Shown here: piece after piece, positions 39,001-49,000 of the stretch
Position numbering within the stretch: position 1 is the first letter of the stretch
How the letters are laid out: each line of letters opens with the position of its first letter
From: Thunnus maccoyii
Taxonomy: Eukaryota > Chordata > Actinopteri > Scombriformes > Scombridae
DNA length: 64,000 nucleotides
Reading direction: 5' to 3'
Assembly: GCF_910596095.1 (NCBI RefSeq)
Contig: NC_056550.1
Location: 3,472,001-3,536,000, forward strand
Program-made: the position numbers and the translations under genes
The notes under the pieces: model-generated
What the model saw: the letters and a program-made list of their open reading frames with translations, nothing else
What the model was told of the DNA's origin: nothing
The model's database searches: none

Positions 39001-42000
39001 GAGGCTTGAACTACTGGAAACAAATAAATTTTCTCTAAAATGAATTGTGTTCATGAGGTCAAGTTAACTAACAAGAATTGGGCAGTTCTGCAAAAAACAT
39101 TTTGTTCAGTGATGTTTTTTTAACATTCCATGTCAACACTTAATTATTATTACAAATTATTTTCTTTCTATCTATTTACTACAGCAAACAAAACAAACTG
39201 CAATATTTTTGATACTTCCCAAATATTGTTAATATATAAAAATCAAAAATTTAGGGCCGAATACCAACCCTTGGAAGACTTCACATTTAACCTTTATACA
39301 TTCAGATTTATAACCAGCAAATTTTACATATTGTTGTCTGTTATCCAGATAACTACTTCACCATTTGTGAACTGTCCCTCTTGAATGAACCCCAAATGGT
39401 CCAGATATTTAAGCCAGTGCTTTGCATGGTAGCTTGCTGTTAATGGTGTGTGAGTGTGCATATGAGGCAAATTGTAAAGCACTTTGGATTAAAGTGTTGC
39501 ATAAATTCAATCCATAAATACAAATGCAGTCCAAAGTCCACCACTATGAAATCCACTCCCTTACTATCCCACTACTTTCTGCATTAATACTGAACGTTGG
39601 CACTGGTTGTAAACTGTGACCTGCAGAATTGTCCAATATGAACGTAATTCCTAGTTATACTGGGCTGCATCAAACACAACTGTGAAAAGGCATTGAATTT
39701 ATTCATTTCTACTAACCTTAGAGTTTCCAGTCTACACTGTGGACTCCTCAGTCCAAAAGAGAGCAGCTTTACTCCACAATCTTGCAGGTCATTGTTACTG
39801 AGGTCCAGCTCTCTCAGACGAGTTGACTTAGACATAAGAACAGAGGCCAGAGCTTTACAGCTTCTCTCTGACAGCTTGCAGTCACTCAGCCTAAAATTAA
39901 AAATACGTATACTTTATCACAAGTAAAAACTATACTTAATATAGTAAGTCTGCCCTTTTATCAGTGTACCTACCGAGATATTCTTGAGGCTTTGACCACT
40001 GGCAGCAGCCTCAGGAGACCTTCCTCTGAAGCAGAGTACTTCCTCAAGTCAAACACATTCAGGTCATTTTCTGATGACAGTAGGATGAAGGCCAGAGCTG
40101 ACCACTGAGCAAGAGATAGTTTGTCTGTGCAGAGACTTCCTGAACTCAAGTACTGTTGGATCTCCTCCACTAGAGAATGATCATTCAGCTCATTCAGACA
40201 GTGAAAGAGGTTGATGCATCTTTCTGGAGAGGGATTTTTCCTGATCTTCTTCTTGATGTATTTGACTGTTTCCTGATAGTTCTCTGAGCTGCCTCCTGGT
40301 GGTTTTAGCAGGCCTTGTAAAAGGGTTTGATTGGTCTTCAGTGAGAGACCCAGGAGGAAGCGGAGAAATAAATCCAGGTGTCCATTTGGACTCTGTAAGG
40401 CCTTGTCCACAGCACTTTGGAAGAGGGGATTTACTTTAGATTTGTCCCTTAACAGTGAAGACCAGCAGGATGTTGACTCTGGTTCTGACAGTAGATCGAT
40501 ACCAGTGTTGATGAAAGTCAGAACAACATAAAGAGCAGCCAGAAACTCCTGAAAGGTCAAATGGACAAAACAGAACACCTTGCCCTGGTTCAACCCACAC
40601 TCCTCTTTAAAGATCTGTGTGAACACTCCTGAGTACACTGAGGCTGCTCTGATATCAATGCCGCAATCTAGAAGATCTGATTCATAGAAGATCAAGTTGC
40701 CTTTCTGAAGCTGTTCAAAAGCCAGTTTTCCCAGAGACATGATGATCTTGCAGGTCTCTGTGTTCCACAGTGGATCTGTCCCTGCTCCTCCTCGATACTT
40801 GACATTCCCTACTTTGGACTGAACCACCAGGAAGTGGATGTACATCTCAGTCAGGGTCTTTGGCAACCCTTTAATGGTTTGTGATCCCATTATATCCTCC
40901 AGAACTGAAGCGGTGATCCAGCAGAAGACCGGCATGTGGCACATGATGTGGAGGCTTTGTGATGCCTTGATGTGAGAGATGATTCTGCTGGCCTGTTCCT
41001 CGTCAGTGAATCTCTTCCTGAAGTACTCTTTCTTTTGGGCATCTGTGAACCCTCTCACTTCTGTCACCATGTCAACACACTCAGGAGGGATCTGATTGGC
41101 TGCTGCAGGTCGTGTAGTTATCCAGAGGTGAGCAGAAGGAAGAAGTTTCCCAGTGATGAGGTTTGTCAGCAGCACATCCACTGAGGTGGACTCTGTAACA
41201 TCAGTCAGGATCTCATTGTTGTGGAAGTCCAGAGGAAGTCGACACTCATCCAGACCGTCAAAAATAAACACAACCTTGAACTTGTCAAAGCTGCAGATTT
41301 CTGCATCTTTAGTGTTGGTAAAAAAGACATGAAGAAGTTCCACCAAGCTGTACTTTTTTCCGCTCAGCAGATTCAGCTCTCTGAAACTGAATGGAAATGT
41401 GAACTGTATGTTGTGGTTGGCTTTGTCTTCAGCCCAGTCCAGAGTGAACTTATGTGTTAAGACTGTTTTCCCAATGCCAGCCACTCCCTTTGTCATCACC
41501 GTTCTGATTGGTTGATGATCTCTACCAGGTAAGGGTTGGAAGATATCTTCACATTTGATTATAGTTTCTGGTCTTGATGATGTCCTGGATGCTGTTTCAA
41601 TTTGTCTGATCTCATGTTCATCATTGACATCTCCACTTCCTCCCTCTGTGATGTATAGTTCTGTGTAAATCTCATTCAGAGGTGTGGGGTTTCCTGCTTT
41701 AGCAGTTCCTTCGAACAAACATTGGAACCTCTTTTTTAGATTACTTTTGAGCTTATTTTGGCACACTTCAGCAGTTCCTACACAGAAATACAAAAAATAA
41801 AAATACATGAGCAATATAGTAATTTTAGGGTGAATTAATGCAGCATGCTATAACTCATCTGACCTGAGGTGGGCATATGTAGATGTAAATGCAACTGAGT
41901 GCTGGGGCAATAGTTATGACTTTTTTTCTTTACTTCTAATGCAAACCACTGTGCTCCACCATTCAGAACTATACTTGTAACTTACTGCTCTGCAGGCAGT

Positions 42001-44806
42001 CAGCCAGTTCTCCCTGCTTCATTCCCCTCAAAATGTGCAATGTGATCTTCAGAAGGGCCTCTTTGCTGCTTTTCCTCTGTTCTTCCTCTGCACCATTCAC
42101 CACATCCTCATTCTTTTTCTGCCCCTCTAAAGATTTTGTGTAGTCTGGACTGAGAATTCTCTGGAATTTCTTCAGCTCAGCCTTCACAAAAGTGATGATG
42201 TTCTCCTCTAACACCTGGAATAATAAGCAAAATGAAAAATTCAGGTGGAATTAATGGGACATAGAAAAGTTAAGGCCTGTGACAGAGGTAGTTCTGTGCA
42301 TTGAATGCACAATCCCTCACAACCACATCATTTTCAAACTACTAGTTGTCAACGCCAACCAACACTGACTCAAGTGACATCCCTTAAGGCAATTTATCAG
42401 TTTGTGCAGCTCCCTCTGGGGCCATGAAAGGCTTTGTACAACTTTTTTCACATATGCAGTAGTACTCCCCAACACCCCAACATACTGATATGTAAAATCA
42501 GTAGAGTTCTCCTTTAACCAAACTATAGTTCTGTAAGCACAAGGAAGCCCTCCAGTGGGCTTTGTAGGTTTGACCACTGCAGAGCACTACATTTGAACTA
42601 TAGTTGCAATGTGTAGATTTCTATTGCACACAGATTTCACCATCTAATAATATAAGCTGAGGGTGGTGAAGCCTGACATCCCCTGAACCACCAATACAAC
42701 ACATCAAGACATCTTAATAATAATGTGTCCCGGTCAGATCGATAATCCACCAAACCAGACTATTTACCTTCAGCATATTGAAAAAAGGAAGTTGCACAGC
42801 AGCTCAGAATACCTACCGAAGGTCTGCTGTGCCACACAGAGATATTGTGTAACAAGAAACATTTAAAGAGGGGTTGGGATAAAGACCTAGTTGCTTCTGT
42901 GCATGTCTTGAACCACTTTTCCAATCAATAAAGCTACTGAAGCTGCCACACCTAATGGTAGAACATGACAGGCCCCTGTGCAACTAAATGAAAGACAACA
43001 CTGAACTTATTGAAAAGGACAGGACCACTCTACAATGCTACTCCTCCTCACACCACTTCTTATAGTATGTCCATTTTTCTTAATAAAAAATGATGGTGTA
43101 CTAATCCCATAGACCTTGAATAGTCTGCATCATTAATGGGGATCAACCCCAGTTCACCAGCCTGTCCCATTCAGGACCCAAACAGAAAAGCCTCAGGCAT
43201 GGCATCTGGTAGTCACTTAAAACCTGAGAAATTAGCAAGGGTGGCAGTGCCCTCAATTGGTTCTCATGAGTGTAACACAGCAGTGTCATGTGCTATAGGA
43301 CTGTGCATTAAAACCATGTGGTACCAGAATCTGCACATAAAAACCCAAGTCAATTACGAATTACCCCAGAGTGTTCTGAGTTTGCAAGGGATTTGACTTA
43401 CAGTTGGCATCCTCAGAGCAGAGAAGTGATAAAGCCTGTTTTTCATGAAATGAAAACTCATTTATGTAGAGTGTAGCATGGAGGAAATTATGAAATTATA
43501 AATTATTGTTTATCAATAATTTGGACGATTTACACACCATAAATATGGAGGCCAGATCTGCTTCATCATGCTCCTTGTCAGATTGATCAGTGGCAACCTC
43601 TGGCCCCACTTGGTGGCCTCTGTGGAGAAAACATGACATAGATATTGATCCACAAATATCAGTACACACTTATTATTAAGCTGAGTGCACTTGGCATAAA
43701 ATCAAACTGACAAGCTTTTCCAAACAACCAGATTAAAGTCCAGTATTTGTCCTCAAATGTGGCACACACACATACTGTAAATGAGGTGAACATCAATGGA
43801 GAGACTGACAAGAGTTGAATTTGATGCTGTGTAAAAGGGAAAAAAACTACTGTATCGCCTTTGTCCAGTAGAGAGGTGCCCATGATTGAAGGAAAGAGGT
43901 GGCTTTATAGAGTGAGTACTTTTAATAGACACACAGCAGGGTACAGAGGAGTCTGGTTGCTCCTGCTGAAGGAGACTGAACCAGAAATACAGAAAGAATC
44001 ATCATTTAATTTTTTTTGATTGTGTTTCTATCAAGGTTTTTTTAGTCATATATTTAGTACATCTTCACCTCTGTTCTGTAGAGAGATCTCTATCTCCAAA
44101 GGTTAAGGGTTCAGCAATGGAGTGGTTGTACTTCATTGACACACAGCTAGGTTCAGGGGAGTCTTGTTTCTCCTGCTGAAGGAGACTGAACCAGAAATAC
44201 AGAAAGAATCATCGTTTAATTTTTTTTGATTGTGTTTCTATGAAGGTTTTTTTAGTCATATATTTAGTACATCTTCACCTCTGTTCTGTAGAGAGATCTC
44301 TATCTCCAAAGGTTAAGGGTTCCGCAATGGAGTGGTTGTCCTTCATTGACACACAGCTAGGTTCAGGGGAGTCTTGCTTCTCCTGCTGAAGGAGACTGAA
44401 CCAGAAATACAGAAAGAATCATCATTTAATTTTTTTTGATTGTGTTTCTATGAAGGTTTTTTAATCATGCATTTAATACATCTTCACCTCTGCTCTGTAG
44501 AGAGATCTCTATCTCCAAAGGCTAAGGGTTCAGCAATGGAGTGGTTGTCCTTAATTGACACACAGCTGGGTCTAGGGGAGTCTGGTTTCTCCTGCTGGAA
44601 TGAGCTTTAACAGAGACAGACTTTGTTACTCTGAGCAATGATGAGGTGTTAGAAGTATAGAATTCTCTGCTTTGAGATGGGGGGCAGGGGTAAAAAGTTA
44701 AAAATTTCTCATCTCACATCTCAACTTTAGTGTGGCTATCATGTTCCTCAGACAGAGATAATTGAAACGATGGGATCTCATCCCTTCTTTCCGCACACAG
44801 ATCCAT
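29519..44806 (-). CDS. NLRC3-like NLR gene (repeat exons, FISNA-NACHT, LRR, B30.2), whole model
   Basis: A minus-strand gene of about 15.3 kb. Exons in transcript order are 44718-44806, 44488-44604, 44279-44395, 44069-44185, 43859-43975, 43538-43619, 41986-42214, 39974-41777, 39717-39890, 38700-38873, 35388-35561 and 29519-30090. They predict a protein of about 1,250 residues: N-terminal repeat peptides, FISNA, NACHT ATPase, winged-helix/helical region, three LRR modules and a PRY-SPRY (B30.2) domain. This is the layout of the large fish-specific NLR-C family, thought to be cytosolic pathogen or danger sensors. The exons are open and have good splice sites, except for a GC donor at 43857-43858. 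One short exon expected between LRR3 and B30.2 was not found, and without it the frame is lost. The gene is therefore either intact with an unseen exon, or damaged at its 3' end. Confidence 0.92.
31978..32462. mobile_element. Non-autonomous element, near full-length copy
   Basis: About 485 bp, from gaagccaacacgaagtgcc to attccagtctatgg. Recognisable blocks are gaatggccacttgaggctgg, gtttacagcctggtacaaaa and aaccaatgggtgacgtcacg. I recognise it as a dispersed percomorph repeat whose complement begins ccatagactgtataaa. There is no coding capacity. It sits inside the composite repeat in the NLR intron and is the source family of the deleted copy in igf2bp1. Confidence 0.7.
33056..33345 (+). repeat. 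CATCCCTT-type minisatellite
   Basis: Irregular tandem repetition of short C/T-rich units (tcatcccttca, accctcatccc) over about 290 bp, with almost no G on this strand. A looser version continues at 34100-34280. Confidence 0.85.
35388..35561 (-). CDS. NLR LRR exon 3 (last LRR seen)
   Basis: A 174-nt exon from acceptor TGTATAG to donor GTAGGT. It encodes [18 protein letters not shown] and [19 protein letters not shown], ending DPQWRLDTL plus two nucleotides. The Y-N-x-P-G and W-R-L-D-T motifs mark the terminal LRR exon in fish NLR-C genes. That exon is normally followed by a short VEPAG-type exon before B30.2. No such exon was found in the 5.3-kb intron that follows. Confidence 0.92.
36985..37560 (+). 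mobile_element. RTE-type LINE 3' end (degraded)
   Basis: The nucleotide sequence shows a pattern very common in fish genomes: gtgtcttggggtcttattca, then the stretches gatcagtgcagcatctgcag, cagaccgttgtggtgaagaa, aatgagtttcctccagaggg and catctggttaggatgcctc, ending in an atggatggattgatgg tail. I recall it as the 3' part of an RTE-clade LINE (Rex3/Expander type). No open frame survives. It lies in the intron between NLR LRR exons 2 and 3, opposite to the gene. Repeat-like sequence continues to about 37760. Confidence 0.7.
38700..38873 (-). CDS. NLR LRR exon 2
   Basis: A 174-nt exon with the same phase at both ends as its neighbours, from acceptor CTCTTCAG to donor GTTACA. It encodes [18 protein letters not shown] followed by [19 protein letters not shown]. 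The donor GTTACA is weaker than consensus. About 0.84 kb of intron separates it from LRR exon 1. Confidence 0.93.
39717..39890 (-). CDS. NLR LRR exon 1
   Basis: A 174-nt exon (58 residues) in the same phase at both ends, from acceptor TTTTAG to donor GTTAGT. It encodes two leucine-rich repeats of ribonuclease-inhibitor type: [18 protein letters not shown] and [19 protein letters not shown]. The LRR domain is expected to sense ligand or hold the NLR inactive. Exons of exactly this size are the building block of NLR LRR arrays. Confidence 0.93.
39974..41777 (-). CDS. NLR FISNA-NACHT exon
   Basis: A single 1,804-nt open exon (about 601 residues) runs from acceptor CTGTGTAG to donor GTAGGT. Residues 1-85 form the fish-specific FISNA domain ([29 protein letters not shown]). 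The NACHT ATPase follows with Walker A GVAGIGKT at 41464-41487, Walker [11 protein letters not shown] near 41240-41275 and sensor-1 [16 protein letters not shown]. After that come [14 protein letters not shown], the winged-helix segment [16 protein letters not shown] and the HD2 region with [15 protein letters not shown]. Nucleotide binding and hydrolysis normally drive NLR oligomerisation. All the core motifs are present, so the ATPase looks functional. Confidence 0.96.
41986..42214 (-). CDS. NLR exon preceding FISNA (helical linker)
   Basis: This 229-nt exon lies between acceptor TTATTCCAG and donor GTAAGT. It encodes 76 residues beginning [20 protein letters not shown] and ending ELADCLQS. 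It is rich in Glu and Lys, with a helical middle containing [20 protein letters not shown]. This segment precedes the FISNA domain in fish NLRC3-like proteins. It has some character of a death-fold-like helical module, but that is not assigned. It leaves one nucleotide that completes an Arg codon with the next exon. Confidence 0.88.
43538..43619 (-). CDS. NLR short linker exon
   Basis: Starting after CTCCACAG, this 82-nt exon continues the frame left by the repeat exons. It encodes [20 protein letters not shown] and ends DLASIFM, then donor GTGTGT. The ending joins in phase 0 to the next exon, which begins [11 protein letters not shown]. The D-L-x-x-I-F-M/L-L-E-E-N junction is typical of fish NLR-C proteins. 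A second AG two bases downstream is a possible alternative acceptor. Confidence 0.78.
43859..44604 (-). CDS. Tandem array of four 117-nt N-terminal repeat exons of the NLR
   Basis: Four exons of exactly 117 nt (44488-44604, 44279-44395, 44069-44185, 43859-43975) repeat with a period of 209-210 bp. Each starts and ends in the same phase (1 nt of a split codon at the start, 2 nt at the end), so each adds 39 residues without shifting frame. The encoded unit has the core [16 protein letters not shown], then a middle HSIAEPL and an end DLSTEQ. Short peptide repeats of this kind occur at the N-terminus of fish NLR-C proteins; their function is not known to me. Copies 2 and 3 and their introns are nearly identical, so the duplication is recent or homogenised. 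The fourth exon has diverged ([15 protein letters not shown]) and has a GC donor. Confidence 0.88.
44718..44806 (-). CDS. NLR first coding exon
   Basis: ATG at 44804-44806 has A at -3 and G at +4, a strong Kozak context. It opens [14 protein letters not shown] and continues to an acidic end ([11 protein letters not shown]). The donor GTGAGA leaves two nucleotides (AT), which match the phase of the repeat exons that follow. Fish NLR-C proteins commonly start with such a short acidic exon containing an L-S-x-E-H-D type motif, which supports this start. No promoter was identified upstream. Confidence 0.8.
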
Positions 44807-44984
44807 CGTAGAGCAAACACTTTTTACAACAACACACTCGCCCACTTCATTGCAACAAGGTTGTAGTAATCATTCCTGTCAGTAAAATGAAAAACACAGC
44901 ATACATTACTCATTACAGTACAGTGAAATGACACTCTGTCAACACTCTTTCTGCATAACTCTTTAAAAAAGAATGTACATGGGT

Positions 44985-45080
44985 TATTAGAATGTGTGAT
45001 CACATTTTAGGTCATATTTATGTAGAAATAGAGAAAATTCTAAAGGGTTCACAAACTTTCAAGCGGCACTCTATATACTG
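44985..45080. mobile_element. DNA-transposon end upstream of the NLR gene
   Basis: Contains aaagggttcacaaactttca followed by agcggcactctatatac, a terminus I recognise from a dispersed fish DNA transposon. It is preceded by the usual ggtcatatttatgtagaaat stretch. It lies about 180 bp upstream of the NLR start codon. Confidence 0.55.
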
Positions 45081-45769
45081 ATTACAATATCACAACCTTT
45101 CTTTGTGATATTGGTCTTATGGTTAAGGAGGGGAAGGTGGGCTGGGCAACAAAAAGTGAAGGCTTTATATCTAGAAATGTCTTTAGGTTATTTTCCAGCT
45201 AGTCTGGCTGAACTATGGCTGAGATGTATAAAACTAGATAAATTCAGACAGTATCCAAACCGAGGTTAGTCGAGCATTTCAGCTTCTGAAAAGGTAATAG
45301 GTTGCATGTATTATAATATATAATAATAATAATAATCCCCTGGTGGCAGTATGATGTAGTACGTCTCCTGATGTCATCATGCAAACATTGATTCAGCATC
45401 ATTATAAAGAAAATGCATTGAGTCCAGTGATTTTCCTGGAAACAGACCATAACCTTAACCATAACTGATTCATTCCTGACTCCAGTTAACAGCAGCTGGT
45501 AACTGGTTTGCACAGAATAGAGTTGCATAGAATTATAGATTGATTCTTAAAATTATTATTCAGGATAAATGTGGAAGTTACAAATAACTTTCTGATTCAA
45601 GTCTTTTTCTTCAGTTTAGTTGAATTTATGAAAATTCATAGTTACTGACTGTGTATTTCTTTTGTTTTTTAAAACAAGCATTAAACTCTCTTTAGTCGCC
45701 ACATCTGTAACTTTTCATAACACTGTGAGGTTAAGGTGCTTCTGACTGTCCGAATCTAACAATGTTCAG

Positions 45770-46070
45770 TCTGCCTACCTAGAGCCTGGTTCTGCTTGAG
45801 GTTTCTTCTCATTAAAGGGGAGTTTTTCCTTACTGCTGTCACCAAGTGCTTGCTCATGGGGGAATTGTTGGGTCTCTCTCTCTGTAAATTAAAGAGTGTG
45901 GTCTAGACCTGCTCCATGTGAAAAGTGCCCTGAGATGACTTTTGCTGTGATTTGGCACTATATAAATAAAATAAAATTGAATTGAATTGAATTGAATTGA
46001 ATTGAATTGAATTGAATTGAATTGAATTGAATTGAATTGAATTGAATTGAATTGAATTGAATTGAATTGC
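45770..46070 (+). repeat. Retroposon 3' tail ending in a (TTGAA)n microsatellite
   Basis: It contains gagcctggttctgcttgagg, ggggagtttttccttactgc, gtgcttgctcatgggggaat and tgatttggcactatataaat, then a pure ATTGA-type pentanucleotide run at 45976-46070. This is a very common fish retroposon tail (SINE or truncated LINE 3' end). It has no coding capacity. Confidence 0.75.
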
Positions 46071-49000
46071 TTGTTGGAACTGTTAAAGAACCTTTAAGCA
46101 TGGTTTATCAGAAACCAGCAATCTGCAACTGAGCTCATGTATCATGGTTGTTTTTTTTAACCAGGAAGTGCCATACTGTATAACAATGGTGCTTTCAGAG
46201 AGGAGCTTTGAAGCTAAAAGCTACTGATTCATTCAATGACACTCATGAGTCAATACATTCACATTTTATAAATTATTTTAAAGAATCCTATTTTTCATTT
46301 TTCATTGTTTTCTCTCAGAAAACAAAATATTTTTTGGTTCTCCTCTCTTAGAATTAAATTGTTTTTTGTTGTTGTTTTCAGCCCTGACTGTCTTCATTCA
46401 GGCTTTATGGCCACTTACAAATCTGTTGTGGTAAGAGTGAAAGAGTGCAGACACTGCTTATTGTTGAGTGTTGTATATTTGGCTTGAGGCTCCTGACATA
46501 CTCTTCACACAACTTCACTGTCAACTGTGTCAACTACAGTGAACTTAACTCTGAAAGGTGAACTGCATAGAGGTGAAGGGATTTGAATCGCTTTTAAATT
46601 ACATTACAGAGTGAGAATGGCAGCACAGTGACAACCTAAACCAAATTAACATTAATAATAACCTAAACCTCAACCTAAACAGCCACATAGTCCACTAATT
46701 TTTCAAGCCAAGACCAATTTTTTTCAATCACAGTTACAGCAACAGAGATAGCTCTACAGAGATAAATAAAATCATCATCCATAGCAAAACACAGGCAACT
46801 AGCACTTCATTAATTATTAACAGTAAGCAAAGAAAATAATTTCCTTTAAAAAGAAGCAAAGTCAAATAAAAAATACAAAATATATTGAAATATAGAAGTA
46901 AATATATAAGATTTCACATGAGACTTACTTTGTTAGTTTCTTTGAGTTTCTTTCTTCAACTCTGCGGAGGCTTGACAATAAAAACCCCAGCACCCTAACT
47001 TCCTGAACAAGCCATAAGGGAAGTGCAGTGATACCGGTTTTGTTTCCATATTAGCAAAACAGGCCACACAAAGTTAAAACAAGACAAAATTGGGAAAATG
47101 CATTTTACAACTTTACGCAATAAACAGACATATCACACCCTGAATACAGTGCCTAAAAACGGTATTAACCCCCCTTAGAAGTTTACATGTTTCATTGTCT
47201 TACAACATTGGATCAAAGTAGACTGAATGTGGCTTTTTGACACTGATCATCAGACCACAGAGTCTTCCTCCAGCTGACGTCAGAGTCTACCATTTGCCTT
47301 CCAGCAAACCATATATGTCATGTGATTTTTTTTTAAGACTGGCCTTGTCTTTGCCTCTCACGTTATGGAAGTTGAGCAATTTCAAAAACTTGTCAGTCAT
47401 GATAATGACAAACTAAGAAACTGGAGATTTCTGACCTTTAAAATTTTCCAAAAAAATTCAAGAGATGAAATTCAAACCACATTAATTCTGACAAATGGTA
47501 TTCAAAGCAAAGTATGTAAACACTATCAATCCAGTGCAGTAGCTGGGTAAAGGTAATCAATCAGTAGTGGTCCCATTTCACAATGTGATATTCAATTGCT
47601 TATAGATTCAAATTATTGTGGCCTCTCTTTGCTTCCATTTAGACTGATTGATTCCTTGTTAGTTCAAGTTTGCATTTGATTTGATTTCAATTTTAAGATC
47701 AGAATTTAACTGACTCAATTTGAGAAACTTGAATGTTTTGAATATGGGACTTTTGAATCTGAATTTGTTTTAATTTGTTTTTTTATTTGTGTCAATAATG
47801 TTGTTTTCATTTTTTTCATTTAAATACTTAAAATCAAGTCTTTAAAATGTCAAAGAGGTTAATTCCAACCATATGAATTCAGATGAATGGATTTGAAAGT
47901 TAAATATTTTAATGTTATAAATACAGTTGTTTTTCCATTTTCAGTATTGTTAAATTTTACAATAGGTATTAAGTTGCTAATCATTTTCTAGATTTATGGC
48001 TATTATTTGCTTCCATACATACTATAATACTCCTCACCATATTTTTTCTTACATTAGCAATAAAGATTTCAACTTATTGTAAGAACAATGTGTGATGCAT
48101 CAAATTCATCTGAACCTGTAGAGATATTCTCTGGGCCTCATTCTGTATTATTATCTGAACTTGTTGACAGCTTCTAAAGATATTTCCAAAGTTAAGAAAG
48201 TTTGAAGAGTGTATAAGAAGGAAGTTGTGGTTTGGTGTTGCAAAAAGAAACTTTATATGCATTAGAAGACTCAAACTTAAAGTAATCTACAGTCAGTGAA
48301 CTCTTAGCGTGGTGACATCCGGCCACTGCGACACAATTCAAACTTTGCTGTGTAATTTGTGGTTATAATGTGCTGAGAAAAAAGAAAAGAAGATAGGTTG
48401 GGGGGTAGTGAGAGAAAAACAACATTTCCTGCCCACATTTCATCCTGAAATGAATCAAACTCTTTTTATCGACTCTATGACTTTGTAGAGCTGGTTGTCA
48501 TACTTTGAAATGAAAATAATATACGTTTATAGCTGTTAAACCAGTTTTGCATTATTCAAATCACTAATATTAACACAATATATCTACTGTAAATACTGTA
48601 AATATACATATATGGCACATTCCAAACTCTAATATATTCTACTCTTTTGTTTTCAGTCATTTTCCATTTTCTATTTTTTTTTCTTTACACTGTCTCATGA
48701 AAACATTTAAACATGTGACATTGATACACTGTTATATGTGCCAGTGTCACATGATCAGATTGACTCTACTGCATCACAGTATAGAGTGGCAATATTGTAA
48801 TATTGTATAATGTGTATTCAAACACTTATGCAAATTAAGCAAATTTGAAGTGAGTTTAATTTAGCAGCATAGACAGCCTCTGTCTCTCTCCAAAGATGAC
48901 TTCCACCCCTTCCTGTATGTCCCCTCTCTCATGTCTGCTTTATTGTAAAATCAGAGCGTCTCATTTATCTAAATGTGTGGCTTACAACGAGTTTACTGTA

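Noticed and set aside
43859..44604. The 210-bp periodicity as a CRISPR array or plain satellite
   Set aside because: The units contain coding exons with splice sites and conserved peptide in a vertebrate genome, so they are tandem exons.
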